A DNA stretch of 64,000 bases. Source: CAILZL01 sp050181835 (GTDB lineage: Bacteria > Pseudomonadota > Gammaproteobacteria > Steroidobacterales > Steroidobacteraceae). Below, piece after piece: positions 16,766-25,802 of the stretch. Where the stretch lies: positions 1 through 64,000 of the forward strand of contig JBFXCU010000009.1 of the NCBI GenBank assembly GCA_050181835.1, read 5' to 3'. The notes beneath the pieces are model-generated. The model made no database searches. It was given only the letters and a program-made list of their open reading frames with translations, and was not told the origin of the DNA. A program made the position numbers and the translations under genes. The first letter of the stretch is position 1, and each line of letters starts with the position of its first letter.

Positions 16766-16789
16766 CCCTCTCCCAGTTTAGGGAGAGGG
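16766..16789. repeat. Short palindrome after prfC (CCCTCTCCC family)
   Basis: CCCTCTCCC, 6-nt loop, GGGAGAGGG directly after the prfC stop. A close relative (CCTTCTCCCGG-TT-CCGGGAGAAGG) lies at 44178-44201 after another gene. It is probably a dispersed intergenic palindromic repeat that may also act as a terminator or mRNA-stabilising hairpin. Confidence 0.6.
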
Positions 16790-16809
16790 CAGGGAGAGAG
16801 CTAATCGAC

Positions 16810-18102
16810 ATGCAAAGCGTTGTGACTGGCAATTCCTCCGGTGTAATCGCCACCCTGCGCCAAAAACCTGTTGTGTATTGGACGTTATATGATTGGGCCA
16901 ATTCCGCCTTCGCCACCACCATCATGGCGGGATTTTTTCCGATTTTCTTCAAGCAATATTGGAGTGCGGGCGCTGAGGCTAGCGTGAGCACCTTTAGGTT
17001 GGGCATGGCCAATAGTCTTGCCAGTTTCGTTCTGGCATTACTCGCACCGTTGCTGGGCGCAATAGCTGATCGTGGCAACGCGCGTATACGCTTTTTACTG
17101 GGCTTTACTGTGCTAGGTGTGGTTGCCAGTGCGGGTTTGTATTGGGTGCAGCAAGGAGCGTGGCAATGGGCCGTAGTCATGTACGTAATGGCATCAATGG
17201 GATTTTGGGGCGGCTTGATTTTTTATGATTCGTTGCTGCTGGATGTGGCAGAGCGTGACAACTATGACCTAGTATCCGGCTTTGGCTATGGCATGGGGTA
17301 TCTTGGTGGGGGCTTATTATTTGCGGTCAACGTATGGATGACGTTGCAACCTGCAACATTTGGTCTCGCTGATGCAACGATGGCAGTGAAGGTATCGTTC
17401 CTCACAGTCGCGGTATGGTGGAGCTTATTCGCGCTGCCATTGCTATTTGGTGTGCCGGAAAAATCTGCAGCCCAATCGCTGCCATTCAAACAAGCATTGC
17501 TAGCTGGATTTAGCGAACTTAGTAAAACCTTCCATGAAATTCGTCGCTACCGTGCCTTATTGCTATTTTTGTTGGCGTACTGGCTGTATATAGACGGCGT
17601 CAATACAGTTATAAAGATGGCGGTTGATTACGGATTGGCGCTGGGGTTCCCCACCACCAGCTTGATTGTCGCGCTGCTCATCGTGCAATTTGTGGGATTT
17701 CCGGCCGCTATCGTGTTTGGTTGGTTGGGTAATAGATACAGTACGCTGGGTGGTATCTTCATCGGTATCGCGGTGTATATCGGCGTCACGATCTATGCGG
17801 TGTTCATGGATGACGTCACTGAGTTCTATTACATGGCGATTGCTATTGGCTTGGTGCAAGGTGGCGTGCAAAGCCTGAGTCGTTCCTACTTCGGTTCACT
17901 GGTGCCGAAAGACCGCGCTGGTGAGTTTTTCGGCTTCTATAACATGATGGGCAAGTTTGCCTCCGTGCTCGGCCCCGCATTGATGGGCACTACTGCCTTG
18001 TTTGTCGGTAGTCGTTATTCGATTCTATCGCTGGTGGTGCTGTTCATTACAGGCAGCGCATTACTGCTGGTGGCGCACAATGCAGTCAGCCGATCAGAAT
18101 AA
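16810..18102 (+). CDS. MFS transporter, UMF1/Atg22-like
   Basis: 430-residue inner-membrane protein with about twelve hydrophobic helices. The N-terminal YWTLYDWANSAFATTIMAGFFPIFFKQYW is the hallmark of the UMF1 (Atg22-like) branch of the major facilitator superfamily; GLVQGGVQSLSRSYFGSLVPKDRAGEFFGFYNMMGKFA in the C-terminal half is also typical. The substrate is unknown in bacteria; yeast Atg22 exports amino acids from vacuoles. PAP2 follows 14 bases later on the same strand. Confidence 0.85.
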   Translation: MQSVVTGNSSGVIATLRQKPVVYWTLYDWANSAFATTIMAGFFPIFFKQYWSAGAEASVSTFRLGMANSLASFVLALLAPLLGAIADRGNARIRFLLGFTVLGVVASAGLYWVQQGAWQWAVVMYVMASMGFWGGLIFYDSLLLDVAERDNYDLVSGFGYGMGYLGGGLLFAVNVWMTLQPATFGLADATMAVKVSFLTVAVWWSLFALPLLFGVPEKSAAQSLPFKQALLAGFSELSKTFHEIRRYRALLLFLLAYWLYIDGVNTVIKMAVDYGLALGFPTTSLIVALLIVQFVGFPAAIVFGWLGNRYSTLGGIFIGIAVYIGVTIYAVFMDDVTEFYYMAIAIGLVQGGVQSLSRSYFGSLVPKDRAGEFFGFYNMMGKFASVLGPALMGTTALFVGSRYSILSLVVLFITGSALLLVAHNAVSRSE

Positions 18103-18116
18103 CGTGGAGTATTAAT

Positions 18117-18920
18117 TTGTCGTTGCAGATACAGAGTGTAAGGGCAGGCGTGCATTGTCGCGTAAGTATCGTTGCCTTGCTAGGCTTGTTGGCGATGCAG
18201 TGTTGTAATGCTGATACATTGGACATATCGACTGTGCTGCAAGATACCCAGCTGTATGTTACCACACCACTGCGCTGGGATCAGCGTGACTGGTTGTATG
18301 CAGGCGGCACAGTTGCGGCCGTGTTAGTCGCACATCACTATGATGAGCAGGTGCGAACCCACTATGCTACTTCGGATAACTCCATTGCAGGTAAAGATAC
18401 ACATTCAAAGCGTGATGCATTGCCAGCAGTAGCGGCAGTAGTTGGTACATGGGCATTCGCTACATTTATAGATGATCCGGCAGGATATCAAGAAGGGTGG
18501 TCGATGCTCGAAGCGGGTGGTTTGAGTGCAGCCACCACGCTGGTGATGAAATATGCAGTGCATCGGGAGCGTCCTAATGAAACTAGCGATAGTAATAGCT
18601 GGTTCAAACAGGGCGATTCATTTCCCTCTATGCACGTAAGTGCCGCGTTTGCCATCGGTACAGTGCTGGCCGAATCTGGTGGTGATGATTATCGATGGGT
18701 GCGGCGTGCGTTGGGTTACGGAATTGGCGCGGCAACAGCTGCATCACGTGTGAAGCATAATGTACACTGGTTGTCGGATACGGTGGTCGGCGCGGCACTG
18801 GGCATAGCAACAGCAAAGTTTGTGGTTAATCGTCGCGATGGATCAAGTAACCAATCTGCATTTCTATTAGCGCCGGCACCCGAAGGAGTGGCACTAATGT
18901 ATAGCGTAGCGTTTCACTGA
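18117..18920 (+). CDS. Exported PAP2-superfamily phosphatase
   Basis: 267 residues from a TTG start with GTGGAG seven to eight bases upstream. It has an N-terminal signal segment, then the three PAP2 phosphatase motifs: KYAVHRERP, SFPSMHVSAAF (catalytic His of the PSMH box) and SRVKHNVHWLSDTVVGA. The enzyme likely dephosphorylates a lipid phosphate such as phosphatidic acid or undecaprenyl pyrophosphate at the periplasmic face. It converges on a leftward DgkA gene that makes such lipid phosphates, which supports a lipid-cycle role. Confidence 0.88.
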   Translation: MSLQIQSVRAGVHCRVSIVALLGLLAMQCCNADTLDISTVLQDTQLYVTTPLRWDQRDWLYAGGTVAAVLVAHHYDEQVRTHYATSDNSIAGKDTHSKRDALPAVAAVVGTWAFATFIDDPAGYQEGWSMLEAGGLSAATTLVMKYAVHRERPNETSDSNSWFKQGDSFPSMHVSAAFAIGTVLAESGGDDYRWVRRALGYGIGAATAASRVKHNVHWLSDTVVGAALGIATAKFVVNRRDGSSNQSAFLLAPAPEGVALMYSVAFH

Positions 18921-18930
18921 GTGATTTGAG

Positions 18931-19284
18931 TCAACTCAACATCGCATACAAAAACGCCACCGCAACGCCCAATGCTGCTAACGTGGTCATCAATACGGCC
19001 GCCGCAGCACAGTCTTTAACTAGCTTGATCTGCGGATGCTGATCTGGGTGTAACAGGTCGGCGAAATGTTCCATCGCTGTATTGAATAACTCAGCCGCCA
19101 GCACAGTGGTAACGGTCAGTAGCAGAATTGCCCACCAAGCTGCTGCCGGTTTGAAGTACAGCAACAAACCCAACACACCCACTGCCGCCAGCGTATGAAA
19201 ACGAAAGCTATGCTCGTTACGAAACGCGGCGACCAGCCCCGCAACTGCAAAGCCTAGGCGCTGATGGAAAGCTTGGTTTTTCAT
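18931..19284 (-). CDS. dgkA: Diacylglycerol/undecaprenol kinase (copy 1)
   Basis: 117-residue, three-helix membrane kinase. FRNEHSFRFH and AELFNTAMEHFADLLHPDQHPQIKLVKDCAAAAVL correspond to the two catalytic stretches of DgkA, but the HPDQHPQIKLVKD wording is closer to undecaprenol-kinase-type members than the second copy at 61.5 kb. It phosphorylates diacylglycerol or undecaprenol with ATP. The next gene, converging on it 10 bases away, is the PAP2 phosphatase. Confidence 0.85.
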   Translation of the reverse strand: MKNQAFHQRLGFAVAGLVAAFRNEHSFRFHTLAAVGVLGLLLYFKPAAAWWAILLLTVTTVLAAELFNTAMEHFADLLHPDQHPQIKLVKDCAAAAVLMTTLAALGVAVAFLYAMLS

Positions 19285-19464
19285 GGCAGAATGGTTTGAA
19301 TGTTATGTTTGAGTTGGAACAAACATACCATCTCAGGAGCCGGAATAGATACCTCGGATCAGCAGGTGCGGTTGAATATCCATATGCAAATCAAGGGCGA
19401 TGTATTTTTCTAAACGATCACTTATGCTTGTCCAATTACAGACTGGCAAACCCTAACCACAACG

Positions 19465-20274
19465 ATGACGACAACACTACATCACCCTAACGGCTCTAGC
19501 GCACAGATACATGAGTACGGCGCGCATATTACTTCGTGGTGTACTACTGATGGCATGGAGCGGCTATTTCTAAGTCAGCGTGCTGAGTTTCGTGAGGGTG
19601 CAGCGATTCGCGGTGGGGTACCGATTATTTTCCCGCAGTTCGCTGGATTGGGACACTTGCCCAAGCATGGACTTGCACGCACGGCAAACTGGCAGCGAGT
19701 GAGCGTGCCAAATGAACTTGCTGATTCAGCATTGTTTCGTTGGCAGGATAATGAGGCGACCTATGCTATCTGGCCGCAGCAGTTTGTGGCGGAGTATAAG
19801 GTCAGTCTAGGTGTCGATTCGTTAAGTATGCAGTTGTCGATTCGGAATACCGGCAAGCACAGTTTTATTTTTACTGCTGCCTTGCATACTTATTTGCGTG
19901 TGCGGCACATAGCGCAAATCAGCATTAGTGGATTGCAGGACTTGCGCTATAGCGACAGCGCTGTAGGGGGCATGGACTCGTTTGACTCTGCTTCTTCACT
20001 ACGGGTTGAAGGCGAGCTGGATCGAATTTATTACTCCACTGTTCAGCCTATCAAAGTGTTTGAACGCGGGCATCGCACGCTCGTATGTCGTGCAGATGGC
20101 TTTGCGGACACGGTAGTATGGAACCCGGGTGCTGAGAAAGCGGCAACATTGCTTGACCTTGAGCCAGACGGCTATCGGCATATGTTATGCGTTGAAGCTG
20201 CGGCCATTGGTGCGCCAATTGTATTGCAACCACTTGCCAGCTGGTCAGGTACGCAGTATTTGCAAGTAGAATGA
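19465..20274 (+). CDS. D-hexose-6-phosphate mutarotase
   Basis: 269 residues of the aldose-1-epimerase-like fold, YeaD type: interconverts alpha and beta hexose-6-phosphates. Motifs are IRGGVPIIFPQFAG near the N-terminus, the central FTAALHTYLRV (catalytic His), and DTVVWNPGAEKA with LCVEAAAIG near the C-terminus (catalytic Glu). No clear ribosome site precedes the ATG. The 180 bases upstream hold no supportable gene. Confidence 0.88.
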   Translation: MTTTLHHPNGSSAQIHEYGAHITSWCTTDGMERLFLSQRAEFREGAAIRGGVPIIFPQFAGLGHLPKHGLARTANWQRVSVPNELADSALFRWQDNEATYAIWPQQFVAEYKVSLGVDSLSMQLSIRNTGKHSFIFTAALHTYLRVRHIAQISISGLQDLRYSDSAVGGMDSFDSASSLRVEGELDRIYYSTVQPIKVFERGHRTLVCRADGFADTVVWNPGAEKAATLLDLEPDGYRHMLCVEAAAIGAPIVLQPLASWSGTQYLQVE

Positions 20275-20316
20275 ATTTAAACCGTTGGTTTGATCGTCTC
20301 TAAATTGAGAATATTC

Positions 20317-21408
20317 ATGAGTTCTACTTTGATTACCACGCCCGCAGCGGATGGATTTTACATGCCAGCCGAGTTTGTGCCGCATCGTGGCACTTGGTTG
20401 CTGTGGCCCGAGCGCGGTGACACATGGCGGTTAGGTGCTAAGCCTGCGCAGCAAGCATTCGTTGCGGTGGCAACCGCTATTGCCAGCAGCGAATCAGTCA
20501 GTGTCGGTGTATCGCAGGCGCAGTTCACGAATGCGCGAGCACTGCTGCCAGAGAATGTGCGCGTGGTCGAGATGTCGCACAATGATGCGTGGATGCGTGA
20601 TATGGGCCCGACCTGCGTAGTGAATAAGGCAGGTGAAGTGCGCGGCGTTGACTGGATGTTCAACGCGTGGGGTGGTTTGCAGGGCGGACTATACTTCCCT
20701 TGGGATCAGGATGATCTGGTTGCTCAGAAAGTGTTAGAGGTCGAAGGTCTGGTGCGTTATCGGGCCCCGCTTGTATTAGAGGGTGGCGCCATACACGTTG
20801 ATGGTCAGGGTACGGCGTTAGTGACAGAGGAATGCTTGCTGAATCCTAACCGTAACCCTGATATGGATATTGATCAGATTGAATTGCTGCTGCACGAATA
20901 CTTGGGTGTTTCAACCGTCATTTGGTTGGGGCAGGGTGTGTATAACGATGAAACAGACGGCCATATAGATAATCTGTGTTGTTTCATCAAACTTGGTGAA
21001 GTGGCATTAACTTGGACTGACAACAAACGTGATCCACAATATGCACGCTCCAATGACGCTTTGCGGCGTTTGCAGCACGCCCGTGATGCACGTGGTCGCA
21101 AGCTTAAAGTTAACTTGTTACCGCAACCTGATCCTTTGTATCTTACCGATGAAGAAGCGGCAGGTCTGGATGCATTAAGTGCTGGCAATCAGCGGTTCAG
21201 TGGCGATCGACTGGCGGCTTCTTACGTGAATTTCTATATTGGAAATTCTGTGGTAATTGTGCCGCTGCTGGATAAACGTCATGACCGAACTGTATTGAGT
21301 CGGTTGCGTCGCTGGTTTCCGAAACGCAAAGTCATCGGCATACCGGCTCGCGAGATCGTATTGGGCGGTGGTGGTATTCATTGCATTACGCAACAGATAC
21401 CACGTTAG
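20317..21408 (+). CDS. aguA: Agmatine deiminase
   Basis: Hydrolyses agmatine to N-carbamoylputrescine and ammonia in the arginine-decarboxylase route to putrescine. Family hallmarks are MPAEFVPHRGTWLLWPER at the N-terminus, NDAWMRDMGPT, ETDGHIDNLCCF and the catalytic Cys near the C-terminus in GGGGIHCITQQIP. I start at the ATG at 20317 (363 residues); the frame is open nine codons further. The partner AguB is not adjacent. The gene overlaps the convergent DUF3187 gene by 4 bases. Confidence 0.93.
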   Translation: MSSTLITTPAADGFYMPAEFVPHRGTWLLWPERGDTWRLGAKPAQQAFVAVATAIASSESVSVGVSQAQFTNARALLPENVRVVEMSHNDAWMRDMGPTCVVNKAGEVRGVDWMFNAWGGLQGGLYFPWDQDDLVAQKVLEVEGLVRYRAPLVLEGGAIHVDGQGTALVTEECLLNPNRNPDMDIDQIELLLHEYLGVSTVIWLGQGVYNDETDGHIDNLCCFIKLGEVALTWTDNKRDPQYARSNDALRRLQHARDARGRKLKVNLLPQPDPLYLTDEEAAGLDALSAGNQRFSGDRLAASYVNFYIGNSVVIVPLLDKRHDRTVLSRLRRWFPKRKVIGIPAREIVLGGGGIHCITQQIPR

Positions 21409-22352
21409 AAATTTCGCGCTATATTCAGCTGAAATTGCACATCCGGTGCAGTGTCAACCGCAATGTCTTCACTGAGTAGCAGGCTGGTTTGCCAGTTGCG
21501 TGATTGATAGCGTGGTCCGAGGCTTAACTGCACGACGTTACCTAGTGCACGTAAGTCGCTGTTAAAAACCTTGCTATGTCCGTCAAGTTGTATTGCCGTA
21601 TACCAGTGCGATGATAATCGCACATTAACTCCCAATGCGCCGCTCCATGCGATGGCTCGTTGCTGCTCTGTAAGGCGATCGCCATTGCCCAGTATTGACA
21701 GTGATAGTTGGCTGTTTGCAATCACATGGCTGGTCAATGATTGAGAGCTGGAAATGCTCAGCGCTACATCTGCTGCACCACTGCCGGTCAGTTTTTCTGT
21801 ATTGCCTGTTGCAAACTTGATGCTCAGCCAAAACATGGTATGACGCGCGGTGTTGGCTCCTAGTGCATGGCCAATACGTAATGTGGCGTCGCCGATGCTG
21901 TTTTCAGGTTGTGCCAGCCGATACCCGGTAATGCCATGCTGTGCATACTGCACGAGAAGTTGATTGCGATTAATGCTATCGCGGTTACCATTAGGCAGAC
22001 CAAAGGTGTGATGCCATGATTCGATAGAGCGATCTAGTTGACCGCCGTATATGCGTAGATAGGGCAGTTCAAGGCGCAGGTTCCAATTGTTACCAAGCGG
22101 TTTGGTAAAGCCGATCTGCCAGCGTTGTAGTTCGGCATCCAGTTGTACTGACTCAGTCGTATTGAGCTGAACTAGCGAAATATTGCCAGTGGCAAATTGC
22201 GTCAACAGTGCCGAGGAGTCAGGTGCTTCACTCGGTAAGGATGGGGGAAGCTCATAGCCTGATATCAGTGGGTTAAGGTCGCGCACAGGCAGCTCCGCTG
22301 CCGCACAGCTTACCGATAGTGCCAGCGGGAAAAACAGCAACCGGATAGACAA
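21405..22352 (-). CDS. DUF3187 outer-membrane-type protein
   Basis: 315 residues with a signal peptide (FFPLALSVSCAAAEL). The rest alternates polar and hydrophobic residues in beta-barrel fashion (NWNLRLELPYLRIYGG, HTMFWLSIKFATGN, RYQSRNWQTSLLLSEDI) and ends in Phe, as outer-membrane barrels do. It matches the DUF3187 family by pattern. It is the last gene of the seven-gene leftward envelope operon, 11 bases after DUF3570. Its role is unknown. Confidence 0.75.
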   Translation of the reverse strand: MSIRLLFFPLALSVSCAAAELPVRDLNPLISGYELPPSLPSEAPDSSALLTQFATGNISLVQLNTTESVQLDAELQRWQIGFTKPLGNNWNLRLELPYLRIYGGQLDRSIESWHHTFGLPNGNRDSINRNQLLVQYAQHGITGYRLAQPENSIGDATLRIGHALGANTARHTMFWLSIKFATGNTEKLTGSGAADVALSISSSQSLTSHVIANSQLSLSILGNGDRLTEQQRAIAWSGALGVNVRLSSHWYTAIQLDGHSKVFNSDLRALGNVVQLSLGPRYQSRNWQTSLLLSEDIAVDTAPDVQFQLNIARNF

Positions 22353-22363
22353 GTTGTTATCAG

Positions 22364-23536
22364 CTATTGATAGCGCAGCGAATACTGCAGCATGAATACA
22401 TTGGCGCTGTAATTGTACAGAGGTTGTGCAGAAGGAGATGCCTTGACCAAGGTATTCTTGAAATCCAAAAAATTGTATTGAATATGGTCGGCATAGACGC
22501 TGACGACGTGCGAAAAGCGTGGCGAGTAGCGCATGCGCCAGCTGCCACCCAGTCGTACTGACCAGTCATTAAAAGTTGATAATAATTTATCCCGCGCCAA
22601 GAAGTTCTGTGCATCAATAAATGGAAACAGGTCTGAGTAAAAATCAGCACTGGTCTGCGTGTAGTAGCGCGCACTACCTTCGATAGTCCAGTTGCTGCCA
22701 ATGGGGTGGATATAATCAAAGTCGGCGTTGTGTGCGACGACACCCCAGCTGTCAGTGTAATAACGATAGCCTATTTTTGTAGAGGCGCGATAGGGTAGGT
22801 AATAACGTGCGTCGAGCGCAACGGCATTAGATGCGCGTGTGCGCGGAAATTTTTCTGCTTGAGTTGATGGTGTGGCATTGCTGGGTCCGTAACGCACGCT
22901 GCGGTAGGGGTTTTGCAAGTAGCCTTCCAATGCGATTGACTCATAGTTCAAGCCAACCAGAAGGTTCTTGGTCAGGATTTGCGAGATACCCAATCGATAA
23001 CTGCGGCGTTCTGCGTTGCTTCCAGCTGCGTTGCCGACGCCCGCCGCAGGTTCATAAATACCTTTTGAGATTCGTTTCTTTACATCGTCTTTACCTCTGG
23101 TAAAACCCAAGGTAACGGTGGTTAAGTCGCCGAACATGTCTTCACTGATGCCAAAGCTGATGTTATCCGAAATATAGTCAGGCTCAGCGCTGTTCAAAAA
23201 ATTGATGTTGTAAGTGGTCTTACCGCGTAAGTAAGCCAACCCGGTGCTCCACTGAGTACGCTCTTCAGTGTAGGGGCTGGCTGAGGTTAGTACGTCAATC
23301 GAAGCACTGGATACCATATCAATGTCGTAGGTGGCGTTGGCAGAAATGCTTTCACCGAACTTTTTCCGCACGAACAAAGATGGGCCTTTGACTTCAGCAC
23401 CGCCACCATCATAGACGTGGTACAACAGGTCGGCACGATCTTCTGGCAGCACGCCAGCCTGAGTGGTGATGGCGAATGCGGCCAGCAAGCTTGCTAGTGC
23501 ATAGCGCATCAGTAGTCGTGGCGAGGCAAGTGGCAT
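22364..23536 (-). CDS. DUF3570 outer-membrane beta-barrel protein
   Basis: 390 residues. A signal peptide is followed by LPEDRADLLYHVYDGGGAEVKGPSLFVRKKF and SASIDVLTSASPYTEERTQ, the conserved head of DUF3570, then repeated amphipathic strands and a C-terminal aromatic motif (FMLQYSLRYQ). This is a predicted outer-membrane barrel. In other bacteria DUF3570 genes travel with a DUF4266 lipoprotein and a thioredoxin, exactly as here, which suggests one functional unit. Substrate or cargo unknown. Confidence 0.85.
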   Translation of the reverse strand: MPLASPRLLMRYALASLLAAFAITTQAGVLPEDRADLLYHVYDGGGAEVKGPSLFVRKKFGESISANATYDIDMVSSASIDVLTSASPYTEERTQWSTGLAYLRGKTTYNINFLNSAEPDYISDNISFGISEDMFGDLTTVTLGFTRGKDDVKKRISKGIYEPAAGVGNAAGSNAERRSYRLGISQILTKNLLVGLNYESIALEGYLQNPYRSVRYGPSNATPSTQAEKFPRTRASNAVALDARYYLPYRASTKIGYRYYTDSWGVVAHNADFDYIHPIGSNWTIEGSARYYTQTSADFYSDLFPFIDAQNFLARDKLLSTFNDWSVRLGGSWRMRYSPRFSHVVSVYADHIQYNFLDFKNTLVKASPSAQPLYNYSANVFMLQYSLRYQ

Positions 23537-23572
23537 ACTGGTTACTTCAGTTCAAATAATATGCAGGTTTAT

Positions 23573-23791
23573 CTATAAGCAGCCGCAGCCGCCACCCGCA
23601 CCGCCGGTGGCACCATGTGCGCCTTCGCGTACTTCACGGATGTGATCGCTATAGGCGGTGATGGCGGGGTTGCGATCACTTGACATTATTTCATCCGCCA
23701 GTGCTGCACGCTCATAGGGCTTTACCCACGGCTCAAGCGAGCTACAGGCACTAAGTGAAGTAATGGCCAGCAATGCAAACAGTAGACGCAT
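23573..23791 (-). CDS. DUF4266 lipoprotein with GGGCGC tail
   Basis: 72 residues: lipoprotein signal with lipobox SLSAC, then LEPWVKPYERAALADEIM, the conserved DUF4266 core, and a Gly-rich tail ending GGAGGGCGCL. The paired C-terminal cysteines are a notable feature and could bind metal, haem or a flavin, or be kept reduced by the thioredoxin encoded three bases upstream. It is followed after 36 bases by the DUF3570 barrel. Confidence 0.85.
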   Translation of the reverse strand: MRLLFALLAITSLSACSSLEPWVKPYERAALADEIMSSDRNPAITAYSDHIREVREGAHGATGGAGGGCGCL

Positions 23792-23794
23792 GAG

Positions 23795-24310
23795 TTATTC
23801 CTTAATCAGGGCACGAATTTGTGCCAGATATTCGGCTTCATCACCGGGCTTGTAGCCACGGTGTAACGCTCGCACATTGCCCTTGCGATCTATGAATACG
23901 CTGCTGGGCATGGCGGACACGTCGTAGAGTTTGCTGACTTTATTGTCGCGGTCAAAGGCGATTGGAAAACTGACCGGAACTTGCGACAGAAATTTTTGTG
24001 CATCGGTCGAGTCAGTATCTACATTCACGCCCAGCATGGTGAAGCCAGCAGCACTGTATTTTTTGTAGATTTGATCCATCAGTGGCATTTCAGTACGACA
24101 AGGGCCGCACCAAGATGCCCAGAAATTAAGCATGACAACTTGGCCTTTCAGTTTGCCTAGGTCAATCGTTTCATCACCCTTACCAGGCAGATTGAATGTG
24201 GGAGCAGCGGCATTGCCACCCGTGCCATTGGCCGGGGTCAGGCACGCCAGACCGATCAGCAGTGAGCAGGTGCTGGCTTTAACAAACTGGTTCAAACGTG
24301 ATGTGTTCAT
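23795..24310 (-). CDS. TlpA-like thioredoxin, exported
   Basis: 171 residues. A hydrophobic signal segment (CSLLIGLACLTPANG) precedes a thioredoxin fold with the redox motif in NFWASWCGPCRTEMP (WCGPC) and a cis-Pro region (DVSAMPSSVFIDRKGNV). TlpA/ResA proteins reduce disulphides on the outside of the inner membrane, often for cytochrome c haem-binding cysteines. The locus encodes five CxxCH motifs and a Cys-tailed lipoprotein, all plausible clients. It sits 3 bases before the DUF4266 gene. Confidence 0.9.
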   Translation of the reverse strand: MNTSRLNQFVKASTCSLLIGLACLTPANGTGGNAAAPTFNLPGKGDETIDLGKLKGQVVMLNFWASWCGPCRTEMPLMDQIYKKYSAAGFTMLGVNVDTDSTDAQKFLSQVPVSFPIAFDRDNKVSKLYDVSAMPSSVFIDRKGNVRALHRGYKPGDEAEYLAQIRALIKE

Positions 24311-24393
24311 GTTGTCTCCGGTAACTCTGTGTAAGCGGTTGGTGGCTCGCCCTTACTCAAACACCCACTATCGGGTTGCTACCCGTATGCTCC

Positions 24394-25101
24394 TTAAAAA
24401 AAGAAGGTGAGTCCAAGACTCGCTTCAAGGTTATTGACAACTTTTTTCTTACCGAGCAAATCAGTGTCATACAGGTAGTCGCGCACATCCAGATGAGTTG
24501 CCAGCCAGTCAGTTAACAAAACTCGATAACCAAAGCCACCATTGACAGTAAATCGGTTGTCACCAGCAAATTGCGTGCTACCCACTCCCACGAGAAAATA
24601 GAGCGCACTGTTGTATGCACGGTTCTCACCGACGAATACTTCTCCGGGTAAGGCATTCCAGCCAGCGGATAGCGCGTAGTAGGAGTACTTGCGTTTCGCT
24701 TCAGTAAGCACCTGAATGTTGAATAAGGATTCGGCGCTGGATTGACCGGCCTTGCTTTGTCCATAGGAGCCCTCAACAAAAAATCCCTCAGTTACGTGAT
24801 AAGCCAAGCGCGCACCTGCCACCGGATGACTGCCAAAGTCTTCAATGCTCAAGATGCCGCCATAGGCGCCCAACTCGAAATTTTCCGAATCAATATTCGG
24901 TGTTTTAATTTGACGGCGTTCCACTTTGGGATCAATAACCGCTTCGGTCACTTCTGCGGTGGTTGGACCACTAGCATCGCTGACTACGGTAGCCGTGCTG
25001 GGGCCACTATCAGCTACCTCGTTACGCTTGAACAAGGCACAGCCGGTGTTCAGTGATACAAGCAGCGGGATCAGAAGAAAAAGGCGAAGCCGGCTTTCCA
25101 T
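24394..25101 (-). CDS. Outer-membrane beta-barrel lipoprotein
   Basis: 235 residues. Lipobox LNTGC is followed by a Thr/Ser-rich linker, then an eight-strand-like small barrel domain (ENFELGAYGGILSIEDFG, GARLAYHVTEGFFVEGSYG, NSALYFLVGVGSTQF, GFGYRVLLTDWLATHLDVRDYLY) ending in the barrel signature FFF. Similar domains occur in myxobacterial outer-membrane proteins. It overlaps the upstream SH3 barrel gene by 31 bases; the two C-terminal barrels resemble each other, so they may be paralogues. Confidence 0.8.
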   Translation of the reverse strand: MESRLRLFLLIPLLVSLNTGCALFKRNEVADSGPSTATVVSDASGPTTAEVTEAVIDPKVERRQIKTPNIDSENFELGAYGGILSIEDFGSHPVAGARLAYHVTEGFFVEGSYGQSKAGQSSAESLFNIQVLTEAKRKYSYYALSAGWNALPGEVFVGENRAYNSALYFLVGVGSTQFAGDNRFTVNGGFGYRVLLTDWLATHLDVRDYLYDTDLLGKKKVVNNLEASLGLTFFF

Positions 25102-25802
25102 TCTGGGGTTTCCTCATTTTCGTTACGACTGGTGTAGGTGTAATTGTTATGGTATTCGGCACGCGCTATGAACCGCCTGCTGACATAGATGCGTGCGCCC
25201 ACCCCCACAAAACTCAATTGATCGGTGCTATCCAATTCTTGTACCTGCGTCGTGTGCGGGCGGGTGCGGATCAGCCCCGTGCCCATCGACAAGTATGGAC
25301 TGATGCGCCATTCAGGGAATACGGTATGAGTCACGTCGAGAGTAGCTATTTCGGCATTAGAAATATTACCTAGCGCATGACCTAGCGCCAGTTGCACAGC
25401 TAGGTGATCGGTCAAACCGTAGCTGCCACTCAGTGAGATCAAGCTAGCACCGCCAAAATCGCCTAGCATCAATGCACCTTGGAAACGGCTTTTGCTCAGA
25501 TTTTCCAGTGTGGGTACGTCCAGCTTGATGGTGTCGCCATCAAGTTCTAGGGTTTTCAGTAGCTCGGCTTCGCGCACCCAGCCTTCGCGCCCCTGACGTT
25601 CGCGTACCAAGTACCAGCCGGTGCGCTCCTTGAGTACTGCAACTTTGTCATCGCGACTGACCACGAAGAACACCGGGTAACCCTTGCCGGGACCGGTGTG
25701 CATTTCAAGATACGGATCGGCCACTACCACTTCACGAGCGGCTTGTTTGGCGAACGCAGAGGCGGACAGACAGAGCAGCAATAACAGGCACAGACGACGC
25801 AT
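25071..25802 (-). CDS. SH3-domain outer-membrane barrel protein
   Basis: 243 residues from the ATG at 25802, which shares a base with the stop of the preceding gene. The order is signal peptide (LCLLLLLCLSASAFA), bacterial SH3 domain (residues about 24-85: DPYLEMHTGPGKGYPVFFVVSRDDKVAVL ... GREGWVREAEL), then a small beta-barrel ending FAFFF. SH3 domains bind peptidoglycan or proline-rich partners, so it may anchor the barrel to the wall. It is the second gene of the leftward operon. Confidence 0.8.
   Translation of the reverse strand: MRRLCLLLLLCLSASAFAKQAAREVVVADPYLEMHTGPGKGYPVFFVVSRDDKVAVLKERTGWYLVRERQGREGWVREAELLKTLELDGDTIKLDVPTLENLSKSRFQGALMLGDFGGASLISLSGSYGLTDHLAVQLALGHALGNISNAEIATLDVTHTVFPEWRISPYLSMGTGLIRTRPHTTQVQELDSTDQLSFVGVGARIYVSRRFIARAEYHNNYTYTSRNENEETPEWKAGFAFFF

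Noticed and set aside
19296..19490. 64-codon rightward frame before the mutarotase
   Set aside because: Overlaps the mutarotase start, with a composition unlike a protein; no ribosome site.
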